A DNA stretch of 64,000 nt from Hybos culiciformis (Eukaryota; Arthropoda; Insecta; Diptera; Hybotidae): contig OZ023273.1 in NCBI GenBank assembly GCA_964007475.1, positions 4,750,176 to 4,814,175 on the forward strand. Direction: 5' to 3'. The translations under genes and the position numbers were made by a program. A model generated the notes under the pieces. The model was not told the origin of the DNA, did not search any database, and worked only from the letters and a program-made list of their open reading frames with translations. Below are positions 49,770-63,056 of the stretch, piece after piece (position 1 is the stretch's first letter; each line of letters starts with the position of its first letter).

Positions 49770-50686
49770 TTCCGAGGCAATAGACCCAAATACAAATTTA
49801 ACAAAAACATTCTTAAAATATTTTTATTTTTATTTTCAAATAAAATTTAAATTTTCTAAAATTTATTTAATTTTTTTTTTTTTTTTAATTTAATTGTTTT
49901 TCAGTTGTTTGTCAATATTGCTTTTATTAAAAATTATTATAATTACATTGTGTACATATTAAACTTTAAAATGCATTAATTTATTATTAATGTATTATTA
50001 TAGTTAGTTTTCTATTATTTGAATTATTTATTTTGTATAAAAGTATACCATAAAATAATAATTTAAAATTGTACTAATAAAATAAATCATAAAATTTATT
50101 GCAAAAATGAACCAGCAGCTTTAATGTTATAATTTTTTCTTTAGGGAATTTCTTTTAATCATTTTTATATAATCCGAATCTATAAATCGTATAAATTTTT
50201 TTTTAATTTTAAATTCAAATGAATGAAGAAAAAAAAAATAACCTAAGAATCTGGTTTTTTTTTAAAAACATAAATGTCTCATTGTTATTCCATAATACTT
50301 TTTTATTCTATATTCCTTAAATAAATAAAAAATAAACATAAAAATATACAAAAAGAAAAACTTTGTGAAAAACATAAATATGTAACAAATATGCCGCATT
50401 TATTCACGTTGAAATATATCAGAAAATGATTGACAGCTTCACTTCAAACGGTAGCTGAAAAAATATGTTATCTAAAAAATCCTATCTTTTTTCTTTTTTT
50501 TTTTTTTCAACATGTGAGAAAAAAAACAAAAATAAATATAATACTTTTATGTTTATAGGCTTGCACATAAGTCATCATCAACAACATCAAGATCTGTATT
50601 AAAATAATAATAATATTAATAATAATAATGATAATAATAACGATAATAATAACGAAAATAATAATAATAATGATAATAATAACGAA

Positions 50687-50721
<35 letters not shown>

Positions 50722-53700
50722 TAATAATAATAATAATAACTTTTCACAATCTGTAAATTCTTTAACATTAAATTGGAAGTGAATTTTCTTCTTTTTTTTT
50801 CCAGTCTTGCAGAGATAAATCTATACACATTTTTTTTTTCTCGAAATTACTTATAATGAACTTCTTACTTATACCTGAAGGCATTCAGAATGTTCACCAG
50901 ATATGTTTGTGTTGGGAATTGTTGGCAATTCCTTATATTTTATTATTATCCTTATGTAAGTGACATTTTTGTGATTTATCTGAAAAATTTTTTTTGTAAC
51001 GTAAATAATGTACAATGCTCGTATATAAGTACATATAGTTTCTCTGTTAAATGTTTTTTATTTAAGTTTTATATGTAATTAGATGTGTTTGTATCTTTAT
51101 ATTTATAAGTACATACATTATGTCGATCGAAACGAACTTCACAGCATTGTGAATGTATATTTCTTGAAGTTAGAAAGAGTTTTTTCATCCAATTGAAGTA
51201 TGTAATTATTAAGCAAATATATTTTTATATAAATTAATATATAAACATAATTGGCAATGAATATTTTTAAAAGGAAATCGAATATGCAATATTACGTACA
51301 GGCTAAGCTTAATTGATTTGCTTGAAAATTAATAATTTTAAATATTACAAAATTATTATTTAAAATGGAAATTAAATATTTTGTTACGAATTGAAATGTG
51401 CCGAAAGAAAAGAGTATACAACTTTTTAAAGAATGAAACAGTACGGAGGTTTTGAATGAAATTTGTTTTCTTAATTAAACTTTAAAATAATCTAAAATGG
51501 CTCTTCAATCAAATTGTGAGACAAAAAATGTTTGTGATTGATTACCAAATCCTCTTAAATAAATTTTCTAAATTTTATTTTCAATTTTACTTCTTGGTTT
51601 CATTTATACTCTGAAAATGGGATTCGTTATAAAATAATATCAAAAAATAATGATTCATAATAATAAGTATGTTAAATTATATATACGCACATACATATAC
51701 TATGTATTGAAAGTTAGAAGAACTTTTAAAATTGTAATCAATCTTTTTATTCATTGTTTTTTTTTTTTTTTTTAAATTAATTTACATAAATGGTGAATAA
51801 ACATAAAACGACAAGAGGTTGCATTTAAAGTCAATCAAAAATCATTTTTAGAAATGAAAAACTACAACTCGTTTATATGTTTATTAATTTGGTAAAACAA
51901 CATATCAATAAATTTAAAAAAAAAAACTCAACTCAGATCTAAAAATGTCCTCATAGGTTTATTTTATTATAATGTTTGTTTAATTTTAAACATTATACCA
52001 CCACATTGTTTCATGAATAAACACATTAAATTAAAGTGTTATGTAAATAAAGGAATAGAATGATAAAAATATTTTTATAAGGTTTATGACGAATATAATA
52101 TATGAAGGCAGGAATATTTCACTAATTCTGAATTACAAGACTTTTGATTTGATTTTGTAATTTTAGTCATTTCTTGATTTTGAGAATAGATTGTGAATAT
52201 TAAACTTAATATATTTTTGTTAATACTCTGCCCCAATGAAGTTTTTAAATAAATATTTGTGTTTATATTTAAATAAGTGATATTATTCGGAAAACTTGTG
52301 GTTAGTGCATAAATTATAAAAAATCGTTATAAAATAGCAAATTTTGTTTTTACTATATTGCAATTTACAAGTGAAGTAGGTACTTAAAAAAAAGAGAGCT
52401 GTCATCACCAAAACAAAATTACAAACGGTAAAGAAGCTGACATTGCTGGAAATTAAAACGAAGACGTTATCGACAAAACAATTTTTTTTTTATTTAATTT
52501 TCCAATTTTAATTAAAAATAAAAAGATAACGAAAGAAAATCTCGTATGTATTATTTAGTTTTCTTCAAATTTTGACTATTTTGAGTACATAATGGAAATT
52601 AGTTTAAACATAGGATTGCTTATGTTACAAATATCGATTGAAAATATTTGAATAATTGATTCTAAGGTGTGAATGATATCTTAAAATAAATTTCATGAAA
52701 TATTAACTTATGTATTATTTTATATTACAGATAAGTCATGTTTTCTTGCCATAAACAAATTCCTGTTCACAAAGATGTTCTTAATATTTTTTTTTTTTTT
52801 TAACTGGAATGTTAATATTGGAATAAATTAAAAACTGGTATGAATTTTTTTTTTTATACATTTTCAAGTATACTATGTTCATTTTTTGTCTTTAAAAACA
52901 TCTTCCCATCAAAAAATATAAATAAATTTGGTTACATAACGTTAAAAAGAATACTAAGTCTGAAACTGACAAAAAAATATATATTAAAGTATAAATAAAA
53001 TAAATTTAAATAATAATTTAGTTATATCCCAAAGACCTAATCAGAAAACTTTATTATTGAATAGAAATTAATTATATATAATATATAATATTATAAATTA
53101 AATATAAAATAAATATTAATTACATAAGTAGATAATTTGTACGTTTTGATTTACTATCCAGATTACAAACAAAAGCAGATAAATATATACACATGTATTG
53201 TATATCTGAAAAAAGATACAATAATGTAAAATGCTTAAAAAATAGGTGCCGTTTTATAACGCCATGCGTGATCAAGATCAATTTTTGTGAAAAAGGAAGA
53301 TGGCTGCATATGTCGTGACTTTTTAAATTTCAAAGCTAAATGAATAATCCCTAAGCCCATTGTGTTCAATTTCTCTAGTACTAGAAGCTATACTATCTAA
53401 GTATACAAAATTTTTTAATAAATTAATTTTCAAGTAATATAAAAATATAATTTATTTAGACAAGAAATTTAAAAGCCTCCAGATTAGTTTCGATGTACAT
53501 CCATATATTTTTATATGATTTTTTCATATAATTTATATGTAGATATAAAATATTTTATAATGTCCTATTAGATTTTCACCACTTCTTTTCAAAATAATCT
53601 TATGAATTGTATATATATCTTTTAACAGAATCTTAAAACAGGTACAGCCACATTTGAACATATAAAAATAGTGGAATTAATGCTAAAAGTCTTAAGTGCA

Positions 53701-55560
53701 TAAAATATTTTATAAATCTTTTTAAATCGCTCAATTAAATTCTATGCTGTTGGTAATATTTTAACCACAAAGCGCATGCTTCACATGATATTCCCGCTAA
53801 AAATTAAATAAATCTTCTTTAAAAGAAAATATCTATATCTATATTATATATGAATTTAATAGCTGATTGCAACTTAATTCCAGTATATTGAAAAAAAAAA
53901 AAAAATTGTATCTAAAATGTATATATGCGAGAAAACAACAAACACCATAAAAAATCAAATTGAACGAACTAACAATTTAAATTATGTTTATAATTATTTT
54001 TAATTTGAACATTTCAGCTAATTCCTTTAATAGAAATGAAATAATTTATTGTTAAAATTAAATAAATTGTTGCACTGAAAATAAATTATAGCGAAGATAT
54101 TTATGAAATAAATTTTTTTTAATATTTCATGTTCAATATAAAATACAAGTTAATAATCGTTCTTAAGGAATATTTAAAAGAGATAAAGGGTAAAACGAGA
54201 TTGGATTAAACCAATCGATAAGTACATATAAATATGTTAGAGCAGCAGAACATAGGAGTATATTTGTATACCGTATGAGATGTCCGAAATTTAAATTAAA
54301 TTGAACTTCTTTCATTTTTTTAATATTACGAAAATTATAATAACACACTAAGAATTTGATAATGATTTAAAAAATGTCGTTCTCTGTTTGAAAACACTGT
54401 TTATCCTTTTCGATAGTATTCCACTGAGCGAAATAATTTCCATAATTACTCAAACAGGTTTTTAATTCAAAAATTTTTAATTATTTTTAAATTTTATTTT
54501 TTCGACAAAATTTTTTATACAATCCTCTTATATTTTGAATTTATTTTTCGATAACTTCACAATATTAAGCACATTATAAATTTCTATTTTATGCATATTA
54601 AAATGAAATAAAGAAATAAAATAAATAAATTTATTATAAAATCAAACTCAATGACTGGGTTGTTGTAAGTATTGACTTTTCGACCTTAGATTCTAAAAGT
54701 TTATGGTCAATTACTATATTTACTACTATTATTTAAATGGAATTGGCATTGAAGTAATTCAACTATAAATTATTTTTTTCTGCGTGGAATATATAAAATT
54801 ACTTTTTTATTATTATTATTTAATGAATAAAATATTATAAATTATATGAACAAATTTTAAGCTTTTTGATAATAAGTTTAAAAAAGCTATTAATGATGAT
54901 AATTGGTCGCGTGTGCGCTTTCATACATTTTTTTTATTGAGTTAATATTACATTTTGTGTGGTGACTGACCACTACCGATGACACTGTCAATAATATTAA
55001 ATTCCGTTATCATAATCAACATGTCAATTAAGTGAAATTAATTTGATTTTATCGATAAATTAATATGGTTAAATTAAAAGATAAAAAAAAAATACATATA
55101 TTTCCAATAAAGTTTCCTTAAATCTTTTATTATTAGTTGTGTTCATTTTCAAATGATTTGGTACATGCTCAGATAGAGTATAATATATTCTGGTTTTAAG
55201 TATATCAATTTTATTGATATATCCAAAATTTATTTAGTTATGTGCAAAGTGTATGTATGTGCAGAATTGCCTAATAAATGTAATACAATTTGTAAAGTTA
55301 ATTAGTAGCAATTTATTGAGCAATTAATTTACATAAGTTATTTAATATTAATTTTAGATACGTTACTTTTATTATATATAATATTATTAACAACACAATT
55401 TAGTGTACAGAAAAGAAGAAAATACATCTATAGCTTTTTATTAACACATTTATTTGTACATCCGTTGCTTATAATTTCCTTATGATTTGTATGAAACATA
55501 AATCGTTGAATTAAGGAAATATTCTATAATCACTTAAATTCTATACAATATTGCTTAATT
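49770..55560. other. AT-rich intergenic region with a TAA-type microsatellite, no gene seen
   Basis: No supported gene. The frame at 50616-50828 is the translation of the microsatellite at 50602-50742. A GC-richer patch at 53245-53400 includes AAGATGGCTGCATATGTCG but has no long frame. Confidence 0.5.
50602..50742. repeat. Trinucleotide-type microsatellite (AATAAT with AACG and GAT interruptions)
   Basis: About 140 bases of (AAT)n with regularly spaced AACGAAAATAAT and GATAATAATAACG interruptions, giving an irregular longer period. On the minus strand it translates as polytyrosine, which is a shadow. Confidence 0.9.
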
Positions 55561-55572
55561 TTCATTCAAATA

Positions 55573-55831
55573 TCGCCTGTTCAGAAATGAAACAACGTAT
55601 AATGAAAAGTATAGTTTCGAGTAATTTAAATTTAAAGATTTGAAAATTAAAAAAAACGTATGAAAAAATATCAAGTAGCGTACAATTTTCATCTAAAAAA
55701 CACATTTTAATCAACATTAAGAATATTGCAAAGTAGTTGTACTTATAAAATCGAGTACGAGGAATCGAATGGTGCTATTGTCAAATAATGACGTATAAAT
55801 GTCATACGTTGTTTCATTTCTCAGCAGACGA
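55573..55831. mobile_element. 259 bp MITE, copy 2, TA target site
   Basis: Nearly identical over its whole length to 43428-43687, with about six substitutions and a small A-run length change. The left TIR has two changes (TCGCCTGTTC for TCGTCTGCTC). Flanked by TA on both sides. No open frame. Confidence 0.85.
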
Positions 55832-56919
55832 TATATACTCGTATTAAGTATGTACATTTATTTTAACTCCAATGAATGAATTTATTATAAAATAATTTAC
55901 AAGCTTTCCGAAGTATTTGTTTCTATAAATGGAATTCTATAAAATTTTATAATTTTTCATTAAGAATAAGTCAGTTTAATATTTATATTCATAATATATA
56001 TAAAAGGATAGATTCTATTGTATATAAAAATGTAATATATGATATATGACGAGTATATAATGAAAAATGAAGGTTGCATTTTATAAAACATCAGGTTTTA
56101 TTTTAATATTTTTCAACTTTTTAAAGAACCTCTCATTATTTATATATGATAATCATCAACTCCGCACTCGATAGAACATTTTTATGTTAAGGAATATTTT
56201 TTCGAGGATTTCGCAATATTGGAATGAATAATGTATTTCTTTGACATAGATTTCAGAAAAGTTTTAAATTTTTTAAAAATAATTCCAAATTATAATTCAT
56301 AATCTAATGAGAAAGAAGGCATATATAATATATGTATACAAAGATTTGCAATATATAGACGTTAGCTTAATTATAAAACAATATTGTACTATGTACTTGT
56401 AAAAAGCCATAAAAATGTAATAAATGTTCTTTAAGATCGACAGGAGGGCTTAATAAAAGTTAAACAAAATTAAATTACAAATTGAAAAGTTAATAAAATA
56501 GCATGAAAAAAAAATTTCAATGTTTATCATAAAATTACAACAAAATCCATAGGTTAAAAATTAATTATTTAATTCTAGTAATTTGTAGTACCATATAACT
56601 AGTTTTCCATTATTTTTCCTTCACATCGTAAAAAAAACACACACACGACGCAAATAGGATAAACATATCCCTTTAATATTTCAATTTCCAATTCAATGAA
56701 AATTAATTAAAACTGAAATGCAGCAAACCAAACGGAAAAAATCAATAAATATTGATTGAATTTGCAAAAAGAATGATGTTATCACAAAATTTTTAAGTAA
56801 TAGGAGAGAGAATAGGATATAAATTATTGCACTGAAAAATTTTCTGTATTTAAACAAGCACATTTTAGTTTTTTTTTGGCAATAAAGCTTCGGTTTTAAG
56901 TCAAGGAAAGATATGATTC

Positions 56920-56991
56920 TTAGCAGCCAGGCGGACAAAGGTTCTTTGACAAGCAATCATATTTCTGCGGTCCGCAGGTCCAAATTTCGGC
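56920..56991 (-). CDS. Candidate terminal exon encoding a cysteine-rich C-terminus
   Basis: On the minus strand a strong acceptor (CTAAATTCTTCACAG, with a branch-point-like CTAAA; AG at 56993-56992) opens a 23-codon stretch ending in TAA. Read in phase 0 it is AEIWTCGPQKYDCLSK then NLCPPGC, with cysteines spaced C-x6-C-x5-C-x3-C. The segment is much GC-richer than its flanks. If real, it is the last exon of a small secreted cysteine-rich peptide whose signal-peptide exon lies upstream (higher coordinates). I searched about 500 bases and found no matching donor. A competing phase on the same strand (reading PKFGPADRRNMIACQ) and a plus-strand frame (QPGGQRFFDKQSYFCGPQ after TTCTTAG) are also open, so identity is unresolved. 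No function is assigned. Confidence 0.3.
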   Translation of the reverse strand, partial: AEIWTCGPQKYDCLSKNLCPPGC

Positions 56992-57399
56992 CTGTGAAGA
57001 ATTTAGTTTGTTAAAATAACTTAATTTTTATTTTACATCTAAGGGCCTAATATTTATTACCGTATCATCTTTTTTCATATAATTTGTTATGAACTCTTAA
57101 CTTGATAAACAAATTTTCTGTGTATTTCCCATTCATATATAATATTAGTATGTCATTTTCAATAGAATTATATTTTCCATTCGAATTAACAAAATATTCA
57201 TTATTTATTATTTGAAAATTTATTGTTTTTTTTTTTTTAATAATTTTTCTTGATAATTTTGAGAGCTTTTGATATTAATGTATATGTTTTTTTTTAGATC
57301 ATGAGAAAAATCAGTTATGATAAGCCAAAGGATGTGTCTCAAAGTTTTCATCCCAAAGATTTTTTGACAATCAATATATTTCCTAATTGATTCTTTTAA

Positions 57400-60300
57400 C
57401 ATTTTGATTTAAATAATATCCTTATGAGACTTTAGATTTTTTTGCTAAATTTCCTGTTATTTCTGATTCAAGTCTTAAGAACTTAAGTAAGATAGGGTAT
57501 GGTAAATGTAATACAGTTTACATAAAACAATTAAATTATGTAATGAATTATTGCGATGAGTTCTAATTTTGATACCAGAACGAAAAAACTCAATAATCTT
57601 TCAATAATTTCAAGTAAAAAGCATTAGTTAATAAAAAGAAAAAGATTTCATAAGTTTCCTGTGTAATTATAAAATAATTTCATTTCATTTCTGTTTAAAA
57701 ATAAAAAAATTAATATTTGATTATTCATATATCGTATATATATGAACATATGAAATATTTAATACAGGACATTAATTTTTTTTTTCTTTCGTACAATTAT
57801 CTATGTATCTTTTCTGAATATAATTTTTACGGAAAATTTTTCGATTTATTTATTCTGCGAATTAATTTTCCGGGAATTGTCCTTTATATATAGTAAATTC
57901 TGTGGAATGTTTTTGTGGAAATTGTTTTTCGAGGAATTGTTTTTCTGGGAATTGATTTTCGGGAAGAGTTCGGATACTAAAATATGCAGTCATCATTATT
58001 AAATATTGTTTTTACTTTCAAATGATTGGAATAATATATGTATACTAATAAATATCGACTTAAATATATTTTAATTGGATTTTCTTAAAATTATAAAATT
58101 TTAATTCATTTTCAAGAGCTAAATTTTATTATTATTATTTTATTATTATATTATTTTTTTTTATATAAGATTTTAAACGTATAAATGCTTTTAACAAGAG
58201 TGATAATTTTTCATATTGTATTTTCGAAATTTTAACACCTTTCACATAACATTTAACCCTCAAAGAAAAACTATATAATAAAAAAGGGCCATTTTATAGG
58301 ATTATTTATATTGTTATGTTTGTTTACTATATCCAACACCTGTATTAAATTAATTTTTATTTGAAGATGAAGGAGAAATTGTTTAAAATATTTATATAAT
58401 ATTTAATATAAATTATTTATGTGAAACACTGAACATATATGTATATTTTTTATGTGGATTGATTTTATTTTTTTATGAAATAGGTATTATATTTTAAATT
58501 ATTCAATCTTTTTCCTCTAATATGTATTTATTTATGTATGTATGTGTTCCCTTTGTGCAAAACCTTCTTTTGATCAAATAATAGAATTGAACCGGAAAAA
58601 CAAAAACCTTTTTTATTAGATTTGTCTATTAGGAAAATTGATTAAGCAAATATTCATTGAAAAAGGAAAGAAAATTTTATTTTCACTTTCAACATTTTTC
58701 ATTCGATTAAATTTTGTTTCAATTTGAAATAATATATTGAATGGAAAGTCTTTGATAAGTCTTTGATTTGGGCTTTGTTATTTTTTTATTTTTTTTATAA
58801 TTGGATCAGATACTTATCCAGATCAGATGCATGAATGCATATATATATTTTCAATAAATATTAATTTTAAAATTTTATTGGTTTTTTATTAATTTTATTT
58901 CTCAAAAATTTGGCGAAAAATTTGTTTCTGTTACTAGTTCCATATATATTCATTCCATATATGGTTTCTCATTTAGAGAATTTAAGATTTTAAAAGAATG
59001 AGAAAATTATAATTAAATTGTTAACATATTTTGAATTTAACATTCTGTTGTTTTAGGTTTCTATTATATTCGTTTTCATTAGTTCGATCATTATCTTGGA
59101 TTTTTACGTTCCTACAAAACTAAAATCGTTAAAACAATTTTATTTCATTCCTTAAAACGATATTGCTTCTTACAAGGTAAAGTTTATGAGTCTATTTTAA
59201 AACTCATTCCATTCAGATGTTCCTACATATACACAATTAAAAATCTAATATGTGTACACACATAAAAATTGTAACCTTTCTTTTTTTATTTAAGATCCCT
59301 TTTCAGTATCATGGTCACCTTTTTAAATATATAATTTTATAAATGAAGGTAATTATGCCTAAAGATATTATCCCCAAAAATAAAAAAACTTTAATTTTTT
59401 TTTTTCTTTTTTTCCGTGAGTTCAGCAATTATTGTTTTAAAAAAAATATAATTATGAAGGGATAAAGTAGGTCTTTAAAAGTACATTGCTCCTTGTCATG
59501 AAAAATCATGATTTTCCATTGAAAAGAAAAATTGTGGAAAAACAAAAAATGTTATATAGACAGCATTATTTTTTTTTTTACAATCTCAGAGAAAGAATAA
59601 TAAACAAAGTATATTGCGTTATAAAATTAATAAAATGGTAAATTTATTTTTAGGTTAAATGCGTAACCATTTCATTAATTACAAAAGAGGTTTTCGAAAA
59701 AAAAAGGTATATAAAATAAAATAAGTAATTATAATACAAAAGAACAAATTCAACAAAAACTCATCCACATTTACTTACTTAGATTTTAGCAAACAAACAC
59801 AAAAGAATTTCTACATTTAATGAAAAATCATTTAACTATAGCAAATATAGTATACATATAAATATATATTTACAAATAAAATATATACCTATACAACCTG
59901 ACCATTGGTGAAAATAATGTAATTAAGAAATGCTTTAAATTTTATTTTCTTCAGATTAAAAGAAGAAGAATAAAAATAAAAAAAAAAAGAAATAAAATAA
60001 AGAAAAAAAAAGTGTAATTGGGATAGAAAATGTTCAAAGAAAATTTCTTTGAAAAAAAAAAAAAAATAAAAACAATAAGAAAATTCATTAATGAACATCT
60101 TAATAAATTTCAAAGAAATTCTTGAAATTATAGAGAGAATAATTATTTCTATAAAAATCGGGCTTTAATCGAAAAATTCCAAGCATGATGGTATTATTAT
60201 TATTATATTTATTTTTTCTTTTGTTTATTTAAAAATTTCTCTTTTTTAAAAATGATTTTCATTTTAGTATGTCATAAATGCAAAATAGAAATTTTGGATT

Positions 60301-60420
60301 GCCTTCAAAAATATTTGAAAACATAACCGCAAAGCAAAAAGAAGGAGAACACTTTAAGGTTATGGAAATTCGACCATTAAATTTAGAAATAATATCACTG
60401 GATTCAATACCTTAGCTCCA
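57400..60420. other. AT-rich intergenic region, no gene seen
   Basis: No supported gene. A degenerate array of GGAATTGTTTTTC-like units lies at 57866-57975. The frame at 59889-60113 is driven by A/T runs. Confidence 0.5.
57866..57975. repeat. Degenerate tandem repeat of GGGAATTGTTTTTCN units
   Basis: GGGAATTG(T/A)(T/C)(T/C)TT, GGAAATTGTTTTTCG, GGAATTGTTTTTCT and GGGAATTGATTTTCG follow one another with a period of about 15 bases, preceded by more divergent copies. Confidence 0.6.
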
Positions 60421-60427
60421 TGTAGAG

Positions 60428-60490
60428 CAGAGGCGGGTTTAATGATGTCGGGGCCCCTAGCGCTGAAAAAACCGGGCCCCTACTCTCTAA
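60428..60490. mobile_element. hAT-like transposon end
   Basis: CAGAGGCGGGTTTAATGATG followed by the GC-rich GGGGCCCCTAGCGCTG and GGGCCCCTA has the CAG start and GC-rich subterminal part typical of hAT ends. A weak possible inverse (CTAGGGCCC) lies near 60978. The frame at 60628-60873 lies to its right and is GC-richer than background but has no recognisable domain. Confidence 0.45.
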
Positions 60491-61451
60491 ATTAAAATAA
60501 AATAAAACAATATTAATTAAAATTTAATGAAAAACCTCAAACAAAATCAATTTCATTTAAATATTATTTCTATAAAGTAAATTATCAAAAAATAATTAAA
60601 TTACAAAATTTAAAGAATGGCTCATACATGTACATGGTAAGTAAAGCGCGTTGGAATATGTTGCTTTACTTGCGCTTGCAGACCCTAAAATTTACGCAAT
60701 ATTTGCAGCATTGCCGTAGGATTGACCTCTACATTTATGAATTGGTATATTACACTAAAATCGGTAACATGATTTCATACTATACGCCGAACGCATATAC
60801 TGCAGTCATAGGGGAAAAAAACAGTATCTACATAAAAATTGAATATGAGAAAAATAATTTTAAAGTTTATTAGTCGTACTGTATTATTCTTTTTTTAATA
60901 TTCTTCATTCAGTATACGTTTTCATGGCATTGTGAATAGAATAGAAGCCACAATTTTTAGTTTCATTGTTTTCTGACTAGGGCCCTTATAGTCTAATGTA
61001 AGAAATATAACGTAATTTGCTAAAATCTGGAGAAAAGAAATAAAATCATTTCTGATTAAGATATTATTCTTTTTTTCAATTCTTGTATTCCCCTTTTTTT
61101 ACCTTATCTAAATACACGCGCGGTTCTAATTCATCAATATATTTTTAACTAAAATTTTCGATATTTTAACAAATTAAAAATTAAATTGTGTTTTATTTAC
61201 CAATGATATCAAATTTATAAACTTTACATTCTTTATAATTAGACTGCAATACCAACCTGAAAGAGAATAATGAAAAAAATTATTTAATAATATTAATAAT
61301 AAAATGATAGGATATACGCTCAAAAATAAATATAGGTCGTCCTCACGTTCTATATGAAGCTTCATAACTCATATTTCATAATTTTTTTTTTATTACCAAC
61401 AGTAATTTTTATTCATGAGGTTGTTTTAATTATCTAATATTATATACGTAA

Positions 61452-61634
61452 CCCCCCATTTACACAGACTGTTTTCGAAGATTAAATTGAAGATTTTTTT
61501 TGAATGTGTTTGTAAAATTTGTATAAAATTTTTTCATGTAAGTATAAAATGAAAAAATTTAATACAAATTTTACACACACATTCAAAAAAAATCTTCATT
61601 TTAATCTTCGAAAACAGCCTGTGTAAATTAGGGG
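61452..61634. mobile_element. 183 bp MITE with long inverted repeats and TAA target duplication
   Basis: The left half (CCCCCCATTTACACAGACTG...TTCGAAGATTAAA...GAATGTGTTTGTAAAATTTG) is inverted in the right half with few mismatches. Arms are about 80 bp, with a short central AT loop. TAA flanks both ends (61449-61451 and 61635-61637), the target type of PIF/Harbinger elements. No coding capacity. Confidence 0.75.
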
Positions 61635-62329
61635 TAATAATAGTAAACGAAATAAAAAAATAAATTTACATAATTGAGCATGCATATTACACATGAAAAT
61701 CTTAAGTTCAATGGCGAAGTTGATCAACCTTTTCCTTCGCTTATCTTTTTCATTTTATAAGTATTAAAAAAATATATACATAGCTAAATATTTTTTTATA
61801 TAGAATTTATAAGGAAGGAAATGTTTAAATTTTCCTACAATTTTTTTATTTTTCAAGAAAAATAAATTCATTTCTCTTTAATCTATGATCTTTTTAAAGC
61901 TATAACACGCGAAATATATTATAAAAAAAAATGTTTGTTTCTTGTTTATTGTTGAAAAACTTGTTAGATCATAAATCAAGAAATAAATGTTTTAATATAA
62001 AAATTTGAAAAATAATTTATAATTCTAATGCGAAAATTAAATGACGATAACATCAATAATATTTATATTATTTGAAATATAGTTGAAATATTGATTTAAC
62101 TTCTTAACCTATAATAACATAATTTTTGTTTTGTTTTCTATTAATATGGAAATATTTTATGTTATATGATGTATATATAATATATTTATATTTTCTTATT
62201 TACATATTAAAAATTCATAATATTTCAATTATAATAATAAGATTATCATTATCACACTCTTACATGTTAAATCTGTTATAAATATAATCTAAAATATATA
62301 TGAACTGTTATCAATTACGGGGCCAATAT

Positions 62330-62710
62330 ACAAATTTTCCTTAAAATCCGCTTTCAGCCCCAATCCGAATCCTTGGTGCACAATGGAATGGGTTTAAGAT
62401 TTTTAATTTGCAACGAACCCTTAGCTCGAATTCTCGGAGAACAAATATTCTTTGAAGTTCTTCTAATTCTTCCAGATATTGATTTTCATCAAACAAAATC
62501 TATCTAAATTTTATTAAAATTACAAATTTTTATAAATTTTATATTTTGAGAGTTTCTTATTTCCAAACCTTTAATCGAAGAATGTCATTTTTTAGCTTCA
62601 AAGAATACTCATATTTTGGTATCCAAACAATCGAAATCCGCCAAATAGATTCACAGTTGTAAGCATTTTAGTGTGAGATGGACAGGCAGACAGGAGGACG
62701 GACGTACAGA
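62330..62710. repeat. Old repeat remnant ending in a GACA/GGACG-rich tract
   Basis: GC-richer than its surroundings, beginning ACGGGGCCAATATAC and ending GTGTGAGATGGACAGGCAGA followed by CAGGAGGACGGACGTACAG. Such GACA/GGAC tracts often mark the ends of degraded insect repeat families. No long open frame survives. Confidence 0.4.
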
Positions 62711-62994
62711 GAGAAAATGAAAGAATATAATCCGTTTTTGATTGATTATATTAAATTATTAGGAAAATCAATCTTTTTCAATAAAAACACAATTCATTTG
62801 TTCTATTTAATTAATTAAAAAAAAATTATAGGTGTATAATTATATTGTTTTTATGTATTGTTTATATACATCGTTGTTTATGCATATATATTGTTATATT
62901 TATATATATATCGTTGAGAAACAATTTTTCATAATATGTAAAACTATTCAACATGTAAAATATATACTTATATGTAGTACACATATAGAAATGG

Positions 62995-63056
62995 CTTTAT
63001 ACCTTAAAACTACGTCATTAAGATTCTTTATACCTTAAAACTACGTCATTAAGATT
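62995..63056. repeat. Perfect tandem duplication, 31 bp period
   Basis: CTTTATACCTTAAAACTACG plus 11 bases is present twice head to tail with no mismatch. This indicates a recent duplication. Confidence 0.9.

Noticed and set aside
50616..50828. Minus-strand polytyrosine-rich frame
   Set aside because: It is the translation of the AAT microsatellite.
57220..57402. Minus-strand frame containing MKTLRHILWLIITDFSHDL, considered as signal exon for the cysteine-rich exon at 56920
   Set aside because: No GT donor occurs in the frame before its stop, so it cannot be joined to 56991 by a normal intron.
60628..60873. 81-codon plus-strand frame next to a hAT-like end
   Set aside because: Somewhat GC-richer than background, but no transposase or other domain could be recognised. 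Kept as part of the repeat context.
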